Below are positions 10,901-16,441 of a DNA stretch of 64,000 bases, piece after piece. Position 1 is the first letter of the stretch, and each line of letters begins with the position of its first letter. Under the pieces are notes generated by a model that was not told where the DNA came from, searched no databases, and worked only from the letters and a program-made list of their open reading frames with translations. Position numbers and translations under genes: made by a program. The stretch comes from UWMA-0277 sp965183885 (GTDB lineage: Bacteria > Bacteroidota > Bacteroidia > Flavobacteriales > BACL11): the NCBI GenBank assembly GCA_965183885.1, contig OZ238992.1, positions 1 through 64,000 on the forward strand. The letters are read 5' to 3'.

Positions 10901-11382
10901 GCAGAACTATTAGAAGAAATATCTGCACTGTTAGCAGATACTGAAGTTGCTGTACTAATATCAAAAACACCACCACCATTACTTAAAAGAACACTATCTC
11001 CTGATAAAGAAACTGTCTGTAACTCATTGACTGAACTCGTATCATTATCAGTAGAAGAGGATAAAGCTATTGCTGCTGCATTGGCTGCTATAGAAGCTGT
11101 ATTAGATTGAATAGACAAACTATTAGAAGAAATATTTGTACTATGTATACTAAGAGTAGAATTAACCAAATCAAGCTCATTAAAAATTGAATTAAGTTCT
11201 GACTGAGTCTCAGCACTCAAAGGATGAGGCAAATACAATAACTCTTGCTTTGGAAAATGATCAAAAGTATTATCAAAAGAAGGAATATTGACAGAAACCC
11301 ATAAATGTTTTGTAGTACCATCCCAAACACAAGAAAAAAAACTTCTTATGCAAAAAGAAAACCACAATGCTTGTACATACAA
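4999..11382 (-). CDS. Giant repeat protein with C-terminal S74 intramolecular chaperone
   Basis: The protein has 2127 codons. After a short odd N-terminus it carries Ser/Asn/Ala-rich coiled stretches, 43-residue DTDTH repeats (about residues 240-415), nine near-identical 115-residue repeats (about 415-1485), then two SDNLGNHT head domains. It ends in a Peptidase_S74 domain with motif SDIRLK near residue 1975 (Ser/Lys dyad) and a coiled-coil tail. In phage tail spikes and Bacteroidota fibres this domain helps a trimer fold and then cuts itself off, so a surface fibre or adhesin is inferred. The only in-frame start near the 5' end is TTG at 11382; no ATG or normal signal peptide is present, and a T8 run near 11340 suggests the 5' end is frameshifted or truncated. 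No T9SS domain is visible. The plus-strand open frames inside it are shadows of the repeats. Confidence 0.8.
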   Translation of the reverse strand: MYVQALWFSFCIRSFFSCVWDGTTKHLWVSVNIPSFDNTFDHFPKQELLYLPHPLSAETQSELNSIFNELDLVNSTLSIHSTNISSNSLSIQSNTASIAANAAAIALSSSTDNDTSSVNELQTVSLSGDSVLLSNGGGVFDISTATSVSANSADISSNSSAIQSNTDSIAANAAAIALSSATDNDTSSVNELQTISLSGDSVLLSNGGVFDISTATSVIINKTTGIINSSNITANTVAISANALDSAGIVALGFEAGPDTDTHLDSSGVAALGFVAGAHTVDTDTHIDSLGIVALGFEAGPDTDTHLDSSGVAALGFVAGAHTVDTDTHIDSLGIVALGFEAGPDTDTHLDSTGIAAFGFVAGAMVDTDTHLDSSGVAALGFVAGAHTVDTDTHIDSLGIVALGFEAGSAGANTDTQDLSQSGNTISLVDGGSVDVSTTTAVAANTTGVATNATNIATNVTAIALNTAKTGITSAQASAIVANTAKVTDDDQGVAEVYDATGWDADTESPTKNDVRDKFVSIDAAIAGSDTQDLSQSGNTISLVDGGSVDVSTTTAVAANTTGVATNATNIATNVTAIALNTAKTGITSAQASAIVANTAKVTDDDQGVAEVYDATGWDADTESPTKNDVRDKFVSIDAAIAGSDTQDLSQSGNTISLVDGGSVDVSTTTAVAANTTGVATNATNIATNVTAIALNTAKTGITSAQASAIVANTAKVTDDDQGVAEVYDATGWDADTESPTKNDVRDKFVSIDAAIAGSDTQDLSQSGNTISLVDGGSVDVSTTTAVAANTAKNTNVSTNLSITGTTGARTIVSSDGTDAVIPVATTLVSGVMSKTIFDEHVVNTAKTGITSAQASAIVANTAKVTDDDQGVAEVYDATGWDADTESPTKNDVRDKFVSIDAAIAGSDTQDLSQSGNTISLVDGGSVDVSTTTAVAANTTGVATNATNIATNVTAIALNTAKTGITSAQASAIVANTAKVTDDDQGVAEVYDATGWDADTESPTKNDVRDKFVSIDAAIAGANTDTQDLSQSGNTISLVDGGSVDVSTTTAVAANTTGVATNATNIATNVTAIALNTAKTGITSAQASAIVANTAKVTDDDQGVAEVYDATGWDADTESPTKNDVRDKFVSIDAAIAGSDTQDLSQSGNTISLVDGGSVDVSTTTAVAANTTGVATNATNIATNVTAIALNTAKTGITSAQASAIVANTAKVTDDDQGVAEVYDATGWDADTESPTKNDVRDKFVSIDAAIAGSDTQDLSQSGNTISLVDGGSVDVSTTTAVAANTTGVATNATNIATNVTAIALNTAKTGITSAQASAIVANTAKVTDDDQGVAEVYDATGWDADTESPTKNDVRDKFVSIDAAIADSDTQDLSQSGNTISLVDGGSVDVSTTTAVAANTTGVATNATNIATNVTAIALNTAKTGITSAQASAIVANTAKVTDDDQGVAEVYDATGWDADTESPTKNDVRDKFVSIDAAIAGASDNLGNHTATTTLNMGGNTLQFGNNLGEKINLYSNTYGFDIQAGELRAKSDNSMTWGLQTTGGAFTERMRLNNLGNFGIATNSPVSKLHVYGTTDASLTTHGLMVLGAITGLNLVLDENEIMARNNGATSSLHLNVEGGSVIAGISTRRVTLNSASDNINVSTSTGDATLLLNADADNNNESDNPVIKLSQDNSSTSGILGLVGNSGVDPEETAVTGTAANSMYMGTQQPLALHLATDNKLGLTIQSDQEVQIHTLNTGAGTDQVVTADANGVLRKRTLAAIGASDNLGNHTATTTLNMGGNTLQFGNVTGAKVNLYSTQYGFEVHSSELRNKSGSSITWGTQSGSTFTERMRLGSTGTLRVGNTTTGNVSLIPGDASNSGYLGIYNSSASRLGYIGYNNDRMYYRSEGNNHYFSTTATGASASTVIIQGGDNIRNGALRINSNNSYWGPALIINHGYTGSNGNDVEFRLGDVTRGSITVRTTGTTYNTTSDIRLKTDITPTKYTINDLMKVEVKDFHWKSDSIRKEKTNGFIAQNLNEIYPDAVTEGADNDVTKPWTVDYSRLTPLIVKSVQDLNEKTEVSLEQVWEIVDKQQQIIEDLQNNAKTQTLQIESLKANLSEALDVINVEILNKSKIQDSEIKKK
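6930..10140 (-). repeat. Nine tandem 345-bp coding repeats
   Basis: Nine copies of a 115-codon unit beginning DTQDLSQSGNTISLVDGG and ending VSIDAAIAG, near-identical at DNA level. Unit 4 is a variant with an extra insert around 8840-9010. Unit 6 has two extra codons (GANT instead of GS). Unit 9 starts after AD instead of AG. The nearly silent divergence points to recent amplification or gene conversion. Confidence 0.95.
10140..10660 (-). repeat. 129-bp coding repeats (DTDTH units)
   Basis: Tandem units of about 43 codons alternating the segments DTDTHLDSSGVAALGF and DTDTHIDSLGIVALGF; gaatctaaatgggtgtc blocks recur 129 bp apart at 10454 and 10583. One unit is shortened (AGAMVDTDTH). They lie in the N-terminal third of the S74 protein. 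Confidence 0.85.
11372..11381. promoter_or_regulatory. TGTACATACA palindromic motif at the 5' end of the S74 gene
   Basis: One member of a TGTAnnTACA family found in intergenic DNA of this window. It overlaps the assigned TTG start and lies just after a TAATCTTTG near-match to a -7 box (minus strand 11388-11380). This suggests that the mapped N-terminus is really promoter DNA. Function unknown. Confidence 0.45.
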
Positions 11383-11552
11383 AGATTATTTTAATACATA
11401 ATATTTTATAAACTATATTGGTTATTTAAGTAAATAACTAAACACTCACCTTCATTATAGGAGTTGCAACATCTAATTATACAGCATGCATTATTATCTT
11501 TTTCTAAATTTATGTTATATAACATAGTTTGTGTATTAATTTAAAAATTCAT

Positions 11553-11562
11553 TGTACGTACA
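11553..11562. promoter_or_regulatory. TGTACGTACA palindromic motif
   Basis: Perfect 10-bp palindrome in an AATTCATTGTACGTACATAG context, closely matching the copy at 14330. A TATGTTN4AACATA palindrome lies 26 bp before it. Possibly an operator; the protein that would bind is unknown, though a MarR-type gene is next door. Confidence 0.4.
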
Positions 11563-11853
11563 TAGATTTTGCTTTATTACATTAATTTTTCAATCAATCT
11601 TATAGTAGCAAAAAATCAATTACCTGCTAATTTAGGTCGTTTTTAAAAATCAATTACTGGATTTTATCAATATATTTTATGATAAAAACACATCTTAAAA
11701 CCTAAAAAAACTAGTATCATATATTTTAGAATAATGATGATATTTTAAACCTATAGTAAAATACACATAAATACTTTTATAATAATTTAGAAAAAACTAT
11801 TTACAATGATTAGATATTTATTAGAATATTTCTAGGTTAGATGCAGAATTAAC

Positions 11854-11887
11854 TTATAAAATCATTGTAGGTATAATGATTTTATAA
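11854..11887 (-). terminator. Long hairpin directly after the MarR-family stop codon
   Basis: Arms TTATAAAATCATT (11854-11866) and AATGATTTTATAA (11875-11887) are perfectly complementary over 13 bp, with loop GTAGGTAT. The stem begins one base after the stop codon of the MarR gene. It is AT-rich and lacks a clear T-run, so termination or 3'-end protection is likely but not certain. Confidence 0.55.
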
Positions 11888-11888
11888 C

Positions 11889-12362
11889 TTACTTAGGGTC
11901 TTGTTCAATTTTTAAACGAATCTCATCTAGCATCTCATTCATCATTGCAATATCTTCCTTTTTTAATCCCTTAAAAAATTGCGCACAGAATTTATCAATT
12001 TTATAATCTAGGAAACCTAAATACATTGCTCCTGAATCTGTCAATAAACAAAGTCGCTTCCTTTTATCCTCCCCTGACAGCTCAGAATAAACAAATCCTT
12101 TTTTAATTAGCCTATCAACTAATCTAGTAACATTAGATGACCCCTGCAACATTAGCCCTTGAATATCAGAACAACTTAATTCCTTTGGATATGATCCTCT
12201 TAAGATTCTTAATATATTATATTGTGGTTCACTTAAATTAAAATCTTTAAGAAAAGAATTAGCTTCTTTACGTACAGAAAAAGCAGTAAACATTAAGTTT
12301 ACTACTGTCTTTTCACTGACAGAAAGAAATTTCCGAGATTTTGTGTCTTTTTCTATCGACAT
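11889..12362 (-). CDS. MarR-family transcriptional regulator
   Basis: 157-residue winged-helix regulator. N-terminal dimerisation helix about 15-45, DNA-binding helix-turn-helix about 55-100 with the typical LSEPQYNILRILRG start and GSSNVTRLVDRLIKKGFV recognition helix, a wing with the conserved D-K-R pattern (SGEDKRKRLCLLT), and a C-terminal dimerisation helix. MarR proteins usually repress their own gene and a neighbour until a ligand or oxidant releases them. An inverted repeat, TATCA-N13-TGATA, sits between its -7 box and ATG and is a good self-repression site. No drug pump lies beside it; neighbours are the S74 gene and a DUF3078 barrel. Targets are unknown. Confidence 0.9.
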   Translation of the reverse strand: MSIEKDTKSRKFLSVSEKTVVNLMFTAFSVRKEANSFLKDFNLSEPQYNILRILRGSYPKELSCSDIQGLMLQGSSNVTRLVDRLIKKGFVYSELSGEDKRKRLCLLTDSGAMYLGFLDYKIDKFCAQFFKGLKKEDIAMMNEMLDEIRLKIEQDPK

Positions 12363-12390
12363 TTATATATATTTTATGAATCTTCAATAC

Positions 12391-12427
12391 TATCACTTTT
12401 CTATAAAATGATAAAGCCTCAAATTTA
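12391..12427 (-). promoter_or_regulatory. Promoter and probable autoregulatory operator of the MarR-family gene
   Basis: A TAAATTTG -7 box lies on the minus strand at 12427-12420. Immediately downstream, over the expected start point, TATCA (12391-12395) and TGATA (12409-12413) form an inverted repeat. A repressor bound there would block transcription start. Confidence 0.5.
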
Positions 12428-12550
12428 GAATAAATATTGAAATTAAAAAATCTTATTCCTTAAACATATTAATTAACTTATCTATTCAATTTTATAGTAA
12501 TGAATAAAATTTAACTAATAAAAACAATAAAAAAATTCAGATTTTAATTA

Positions 12551-13462
12551 TTAAAACTTATAGAAAACACCAATTCCTAATACTTCTTTAAATTGTGTTT
12601 TAGCTTCAGTATCTTGGGGAGCAACTACATCATGATCATATATTAATTGAGCTGACAAACTAGCTGATATGTATTTATTTATTTTCATTGATAATAAAGC
12701 CTCTAAGTTAACATCAATAAATTCTGGGTTTTCTAAATAATTAGAAAATAAATCTAATTTGGTTTGTAGTGTAATACCCTCCATAATATCTTTATTATAA
12801 GACACACGTAGATACCCCCCCATTTCATTTCTTATTTTCTCCCCAGCATCAACACCAAAAGAAGCAGCATCAGCTAATACCTGGTCATTAACAATTGTTG
12901 TCTTTAATGTAAGCGGCGCTACAAAAAAAGAAAAATCATCCTTTGCTTTATAATCAAGTCCTAATGCTCCAAGAAAATAAGCTGGAGCCAAAAATCCTGA
13001 AACCATATCACTATCATTTGGATAATTATATCCATCAGTCATTTGAGTTTTAAAATTTAATAGCCCAGCATAATACCAATTAGTAAATGCTTTTTTTCCA
13101 TACTTTGAGGTAAAATCAATTCTATCATCTGTTTTAAGCCAATTTCCATCATCACCTTGCTTTATAGTACCGTAACCTATTTTAAGATAATTTTCCCAAA
13201 CTGCATCTCCATTTCTATGATGAGCAAATAAATCTAATAAACCATTAATTGCTATGGAATTTTGCCCTCCTGCAGCCCAGTTACTAAGTGCTAACTGATT
13301 TAAATTTACACTTACAGTACCTCCATTTTCCCAACCTTGTTTCCCTTCAGCTAGTTGTTTTTTCAATGCATCTTCTGCATCAGTATTTTGTGCTATAGTA
13401 GCAGTGCTTAAGGTAGCTGCAAATATTAATACTAATGTTTTTGTATTTATTTTTCTAATCAT
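12551..13462 (-). CDS. DUF3078-type outer-membrane beta-barrel protein
   Basis: 303 residues with a signal peptide (about 1-24, ending TIAQ). The GWENGGTVSVNLNQLALSNW segment followed by AAGGQNS is the hallmark of DUF3078 proteins of Bacteroidota. The rest is alternating amphipathic strands with many Tyr/Trp/Phe, and the chain ends in Phe (GVFYKF), as outer-membrane barrels do. No function is established for the family. The gene stands alone, separated from its upstream neighbour by a strong hairpin at 13494-13524. An OmpA-like or solute-binding role cannot be told from sequence. Confidence 0.85.
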   Translation of the reverse strand: MIRKINTKTLVLIFAATLSTATIAQNTDAEDALKKQLAEGKQGWENGGTVSVNLNQLALSNWAAGGQNSIAINGLLDLFAHHRNGDAVWENYLKIGYGTIKQGDDGNWLKTDDRIDFTSKYGKKAFTNWYYAGLLNFKTQMTDGYNYPNDSDMVSGFLAPAYFLGALGLDYKAKDDFSFFVAPLTLKTTIVNDQVLADAASFGVDAGEKIRNEMGGYLRVSYNKDIMEGITLQTKLDLFSNYLENPEFIDVNLEALLSMKINKYISASLSAQLIYDHDVVAPQDTEAKTQFKEVLGIGVFYKF

Positions 13463-13493
13463 TTTTTTGTTTTTTTCATTTGTTAATTTAATA

Positions 13494-13524
13494 AAGAAGG
13501 AGGTACTCTACAAACCTCCTTCTT
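13494..13524 (-). terminator. Terminator hairpin between the small membrane-protein gene and the DUF3078 gene
   Basis: An 11-bp perfect stem (AAGAAGGAGGT / ACCTCCTTCTT) with a 9-nt loop. It lies downstream of the gene at 13585 on the minus strand. The plus strand has a better T-run, so it may work in both directions. Confidence 0.75.
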
Positions 13525-13584
13525 TTTATTGTAATAAGCAAGAAAATATTTATTAAAATTCACCTATCACAAATTATTTATATT

Positions 13585-14049
13585 TTAAACTAATAACACT
13601 CTCACTTCTTCATTTCTTATTTCTTGAACTTCAATATTTTCTATCTTAGGTTTTTTAACTTCTATACCTAAACAACCTAATTTTATAAAAACACCTAAAG
13701 TAACAAGAGAAATTACTAAAGTTATTGTTGTTAATGTTTTTTCCAAAGGAAACCTACTTTTTATAGCATATAAACTAAGTAAAGCAAAAACACCTAACAA
13801 CAACATTAACCAAATCGTTTTCCCTGCAATTTCTTCATGAAACCCAATCATATCTTCATAAATCCCAACAGTTTCAATATATCTAAGCATCTCCTTAGTT
13901 TCTCCTATTAAAAATACAGGAACTGATAATACTACAATGCTTATAAAAATTATCAATGCAATATTCTTTACAATCTTATTTTTTAAATATAAACCATAAG
14001 CTAAAATAGAAGAACCAAAGAACATTCCAATTATTAATACCTGGGCCAA
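13585..14049 (-). CDS. Small four-helix membrane protein of unknown function
   Basis: 154 residues with four predicted membrane helices (about 3-20, 28-48, 75-95 and 105-125). The loop between helices 2 and 3 (GETKEMLRYIETVGIYEDMIGFHEE) contains Glu/His residues, somewhat like the pattern of DUF2231-type membrane proteins that place a GE...E...HEE stretch between helices, but the match is weak. The assigned start is TTG at 14049; upstream codons stay open without an ATG, so the true start is uncertain. It is followed by a strong terminator, so it is probably transcribed alone. Function not known. Confidence 0.65.
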   Translation of the reverse strand: MAQVLIIGMFFGSSILAYGLYLKNKIVKNIALIIFISIVVLSVPVFLIGETKEMLRYIETVGIYEDMIGFHEEIAGKTIWLMLLLGVFALLSLYAIKSRFPLEKTLTTITLVISLVTLGVFIKLGCLGIEVKKPKIENIEVQEIRNEEVRVLLV

Positions 14050-14142
14050 AACTAAATGTATATGTATTGTTATAGAAAAGATATTATTTTAGTTTTTTTT
14101 GTTTCTCTAATATTAGCTACCACACATTTTATTGAAAAAAGA

Positions 14143-14163
14143 AGGGGGCGACCACAGCCCCCT
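14143..14163. terminator. Bidirectional GC-rich hairpin in non-coding DNA
   Basis: AGGGGGC and GCCCCCT form a 7-bp stem with loop GACCACA, flanked by A-rich sequence on the left and a T-rich tract on the right, so it can terminate on either strand. It lies upstream of the 14049 gene, where no obvious transcript needs ending; see findings. Confidence 0.65.
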
Positions 14164-14329
14164 ATCTTTTCAATCTATCAACCAAGAAATTTTATTATTA
14201 AAAAGTCTAATATCATTTGCTAATTGTTGTGCCTTTAAGATTATTTTATTCGTTTTTAATTATTTGTTAATTTCCTAGGCCAAATCTTATAAATATATTT
14301 CATACTACAAAATTGACTAAAAAAATCAT

Positions 14330-14339
14330 TGTACATACA
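14330..14339. promoter_or_regulatory. TGTACATACA motif
   Basis: Context AATCATTGTACATACATAGATATG closely resembles the copy at 11553 (ATTCATTGTACGTACATAGATTTT). About 280 bp upstream of the small membrane-protein gene. Function unknown. Confidence 0.4.
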
Positions 14340-14433
14340 TAGATATGTAATTGCTAATTTTTTAAAGATAATAGTTATTATACTACAAGAAATACTAGTG
14401 TAATAATTAAATCTAATTCTATTAATATTAAGA

Positions 14434-14476
14434 ATATGTTTTAAAACATATCTCCATTAAAATAATTGTACCTACA
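14434..14476. promoter_or_regulatory. 18-bp palindrome next to a TGTACCTACA motif
   Basis: ATATGTTTTAAAACATAT (14434-14451) is a perfect palindrome; 15 bp later comes TGTACCTACA (14467-14476). The same pairing, a TATGTTN4AACATA palindrome then TGTACNTACA, occurs at 11511-11562. Candidate composite operator upstream of the peptidase gene. Confidence 0.4.
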
Positions 14477-14683
14477 AAGAATAAGGGGAAAACCTGACAC
14501 AAATTGAGAAAAAAAAATATGAAAAAAATTGATTTTTCATCGTTTTAAGATAAAATTACTGTTAAAAATTTACTTTTTATATATACATTAAATGAGTTTA
14601 TAAAAAAGCAACTCAATAGAAACAATAGAGGAATACAGTGAATTGAATACTAAAAAATAAGCTTTCCATTATTTTTTGTAAGT

Positions 14684-15178
14684 TTGAGAAATGAAAAATA
14701 TTATTCCTTTAAAAGAATTAATCAGCTACACCCTAAAATTCAAGCTAAAGCAAAAGAGTTTATTATTAGAGCTGATAAAGAGTTAGGAATTAAGTTAAAG
14801 ATTAGTTCAGGATATAGAAGTGACGCAGAGCAAGACAAGCTTTATGCTGTAGGAAGAAATACTCCTGGTAAAATTATAACCTATGCTAAAGGAGGAGAAA
14901 GCACTCACAATAAAAGACTTGCTTTTGATGTAGTAGAAATCAAAAACGGCAAAGCTATTTGGAACAATCCAAACTGGGGTAAAATAGAAAAACTAGGTAA
15001 AAGCTTAGGCTTTTCTTGGGATGGAGATTGGACTTCATTTAAAGATAAACCTCATTTTGAAATGAAAGTAAACTTCAATCGTTTACAATTGTGCCCAGAG
15101 CGGGGGTCGAACCCGCACGTCCTTAGGACACATGACCCTCAATCATGCCTGTCTACCAATTCCAGCACCTGGGCTTAG
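14684..15178 (+). CDS. M15-type peptidoglycan peptidase (VanY / L-Ala-D-Glu endopeptidase-like)
   Basis: 164 codons from TTG at 14684; the nearby ATG at 14691 is in another frame. Residues 10-130 match Peptidase_M15_4: helix with HPKIQAKAKEFI, ISSGYRSDAEQDKLYA, zinc ligands in STHNKRLAFD (His, Asp) and in DKPHFEM (His), with the final Glu near the active site. These enzymes cut peptide cross-links in cell wall and are found in bacteria and in phage lysins. There is no signal peptide. The domain is complete at PHFEM (about residue 127), but the frame then continues 37 codons, the last 28 lying antisense over tRNA-Leu, and stops 4 bp past it. A lost original stop or an old insertion beside the tRNA is likely. 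Confidence 0.75.
   Translation: MRNEKYYSFKRINQLHPKIQAKAKEFIIRADKELGIKLKISSGYRSDAEQDKLYAVGRNTPGKIITYAKGGESTHNKRLAFDVVEIKNGKAIWNNPNWGKIEKLGKSLGFSWDGDWTSFKDKPHFEMKVNFNRLQLCPERGSNPHVLRTHDPQSCLSTNSSTWA
15092..15174 (-). tRNA. tRNA-Leu (anticodon GAG)
   Basis: 83 nt. Acceptor GCCCAGG pairs with TCTGGGC (one G-T), discriminator A, no encoded CCA. Anticodon stem CATGA/TCATG encloses loop TTGAGGG, giving GAG. It has the long variable arm of class II tRNAs (GTCC/GGAC hairpin) and a GCGGG-TTCGACC-CCCGC T-arm. It lies antisense to the end of the M15 peptidase frame. Confidence 0.96.
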
Positions 15179-15207
15179 GTTGCTTTGCAAATGTATATAA
15201 AAAAAGA

Positions 15208-15225
15208 ATCCCGCTAATGCGGGAT
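15208..15225 (-). terminator. Terminator after tRNA-Lys (bidirectional)
   Basis: Stem ATCCCGC/GCGGGAT of 7 bp with a 4-nt loop, followed on the minus strand by a run of T (the A7 tract just left on the plus strand). It sits between the two tRNA genes, so tRNA-Leu may need its own promoter or depend on read-through. The plus strand also has a T-rich tail. Confidence 0.8.
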
Positions 15226-15239
15226 CTTTTTCTTTTTTG

Positions 15240-15312
15240 TGACCTGGCTGGGGCTCGAACCCAGGACCCCCTCATTAAAAGTGAGGTGCTCTACCAACTG
15301 AGCTACCAGGTC
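15240..15312 (-). tRNA. tRNA-Lys (anticodon TTT)
   Basis: 73-nt cloverleaf: acceptor GACCTGG/CCAGGTC with discriminator A, D-arm GCTC/GAGC, anticodon stem CCTCA/TGAGG with loop CTTTTAA, T-arm CTGGG-TTCGAGC-CCCAG. No CCA is encoded. A terminator follows at once. Confidence 0.97.
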
Positions 15313-15456
15313 GGTCAAAATCGGCTGCAAATATATTACTTTTCTTTAATCAAGAATAATTTTATAAAATAATTTTCACAAAAAATTCTACCCTTTATTT
15401 TAGCTAATAAATCATTTAAAATTCTGTTTATTTGCACTCTAAAATTAAGCTGATTT

Positions 15457-15963
15457 ATGGTCTATCTTATTGGTTATATGGGAGTAGGAAAAACTACTAT
15501 TGCTAAGCAACTTGCTAAACAATTAAACATTCCTTTTACAGATACTGATAAAGCTATTGAAAGAAAAACAGCTAAATGCATAAATACCTTGTTCCAAAAT
15601 GATGGAGAAATGCATTTTAGAAACTTAGAAAAAGCGCTTTTACATCAAATAAAAGGAAATCAAATTATTGCTTGTGGCGGCGGACTTCCTATATACAATA
15701 ACAATATGGATTTTATTAATAGTAATGGTGTAAGCATCTATCTAAAAGCCAACACAAACACTTTAGTAAACCGATTAAAAGAAAATAAGGTAAATAGACC
15801 ACTCATCAATAAATTATCTGATAAGGACCTAAAAGACTTTATTGAGCAGCAACTTATACTTCGTAATCCGTTTTACACACAAGCAAAGCATATAGTGGTA
15901 GTTGACAATAAAAGTGAAACAGAAATACTAAGAGAGATAAACGCCTTGCTCCTCTCCCTCTAA
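15457..15963 (+). CDS. aroK: Shikimate kinase
   Basis: Phosphorylates shikimate at the 3-hydroxyl with ATP in the chorismate pathway; cytoplasmic. 168 residues, a normal length. Walker A GYMGVGKTT near residues 6-14, the shikimate-binding D-x-D (TDTDKAIE) near 31, R in MHFRNLE near 55, the CGGGLP loop near 73-78 and the lid/arginine segment KVNRPL near 111-116 are all present. The start is the first ATG, a few bases after a TTTATTTG near-match to a -7 box. Its last 36 bp overlap the convergent phosphoribosyltransferase gene. The partner aroC is at 33619, so the pathway is dispersed. Confidence 0.95.
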   Translation: MVYLIGYMGVGKTTIAKQLAKQLNIPFTDTDKAIERKTAKCINTLFQNDGEMHFRNLEKALLHQIKGNQIIACGGGLPIYNNNMDFINSNGVSIYLKANTNTLVNRLKENKVNRPLINKLSDKDLKDFIEQQLILRNPFYTQAKHIVVVDNKSETEILREINALLLSL

Positions 15964-16428
15964 GCTTACATTAATATATTCTTGTAAGGTAGTTGCTAAA
16001 GATAAGCCTACATAATCAGCCTTAATAGGATAACGGTTATGATTACGATCCACCAATACAACAGTAGCTAATTTAATTAAAGGAGTATTTAAAAAATGTT
16101 TAGCTGCATACATTAATGTTTTTCCAGAGTTTAATACATCATCAACAAGTATTACTACTTTATTAGTATACTCTTGCTCATCAATATTTATAGTTACCTC
16201 TTTGTTATAAGGATCTTTTTTATCCAAACCAATATGAGCTATCTTAGTTTCAATAGCCGATATATCTTTAATATTATCTGCTAATTGTTGAGCCAATTTT
16301 AATCCCCTATCAGCAATACCAACAATTACTAGTTCTTTTTCTGAGAAGTTATGCTCATACACTTGCCAAGCAATACGTTTCATCTTTTGCCTAATCTCCT
16401 TAGTTCCTAAAACCTTAGTTGCATTCAT
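15928..16428 (-). CDS. Phosphoribosyltransferase (PyrR/hypoxanthine-type)
   Basis: 166-residue type I PRTase. The PRPP-binding motif VVILVDDVLNSGKTL lies near residues 88-102, and IVGIADRGLKLAQQL supplies the substrate loop. Closest by eye to bacterial PyrR-like or small purine PRTases; the base used cannot be settled. The start is ATG at 16428 rather than a further upstream extension, because the extra residues are a frame inside the methyltransferase gene and a -7 box (TATATTTG) lies only 4 bp before this ATG. That spacing predicts a leaderless mRNA. Convergent 36-bp overlap with aroK. Confidence 0.85.
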   Translation of the reverse strand: MNATKVLGTKEIRQKMKRIAWQVYEHNFSEKELVIVGIADRGLKLAQQLADNIKDISAIETKIAHIGLDKKDPYNKEVTINIDEQEYTNKVVILVDDVLNSGKTLMYAAKHFLNTPLIKLATVVLVDRNHNRYPIKADYVGLSLATTLQEYINVSLEGEEQGVYLS

Positions 16429-16432
16429 ATTA

Positions 16433-16440
16433 CAAATATA
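16433..16440 (-). promoter_or_regulatory. -7 box of the phosphoribosyltransferase gene (predicted leaderless)
   Basis: TATATTTG on the minus strand, 4 bp before the ATG. Transcription would start at or next to the A of the start codon. It overlaps the space after the upstream methyltransferase stop codon, so the gene has its own promoter. Confidence 0.6.
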
Positions 16441-16441
16441 T

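Larger units (their letters stand above)
11383..11888. other. 506-bp non-coding stretch between the S74 gene and marR-like gene
   Basis: No credible gene seen. It contains a 16-bp perfect palindrome TATGTTATATAACATA (11511-11526), a TGTACGTACA motif (11553-11562) inside a CATTGTACGTACATAGAT context, a 13-bp direct repeat AAAAATCAATTAC (11611-11623 and 11645-11657) and the long hairpin behind the MarR gene. The rest is AT-rich with no visible pattern. It may be the upstream control region of the S74 gene. Confidence 0.6.
14050..14683. other. 634-bp non-coding stretch with palindromes
   Basis: No convincing gene. It holds a bidirectional hairpin (14143-14163), a TGTACATACA motif (14330-14339), an 18-bp perfect palindrome ATATGTTTTAAAACATAT (14434-14451), a TGTACCTACA motif (14467-14476) and a small TGAAAAA/TTTTTCA hairpin (14520-14539). 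A short unrecognised RNA ending at the 14143 hairpin is possible but nothing identifies one. Confidence 0.6.

Noticed and set aside
15145..15372. 75-codon plus-strand frame
   Set aside because: It is made of two antisense tRNA genes and the terminator between them.
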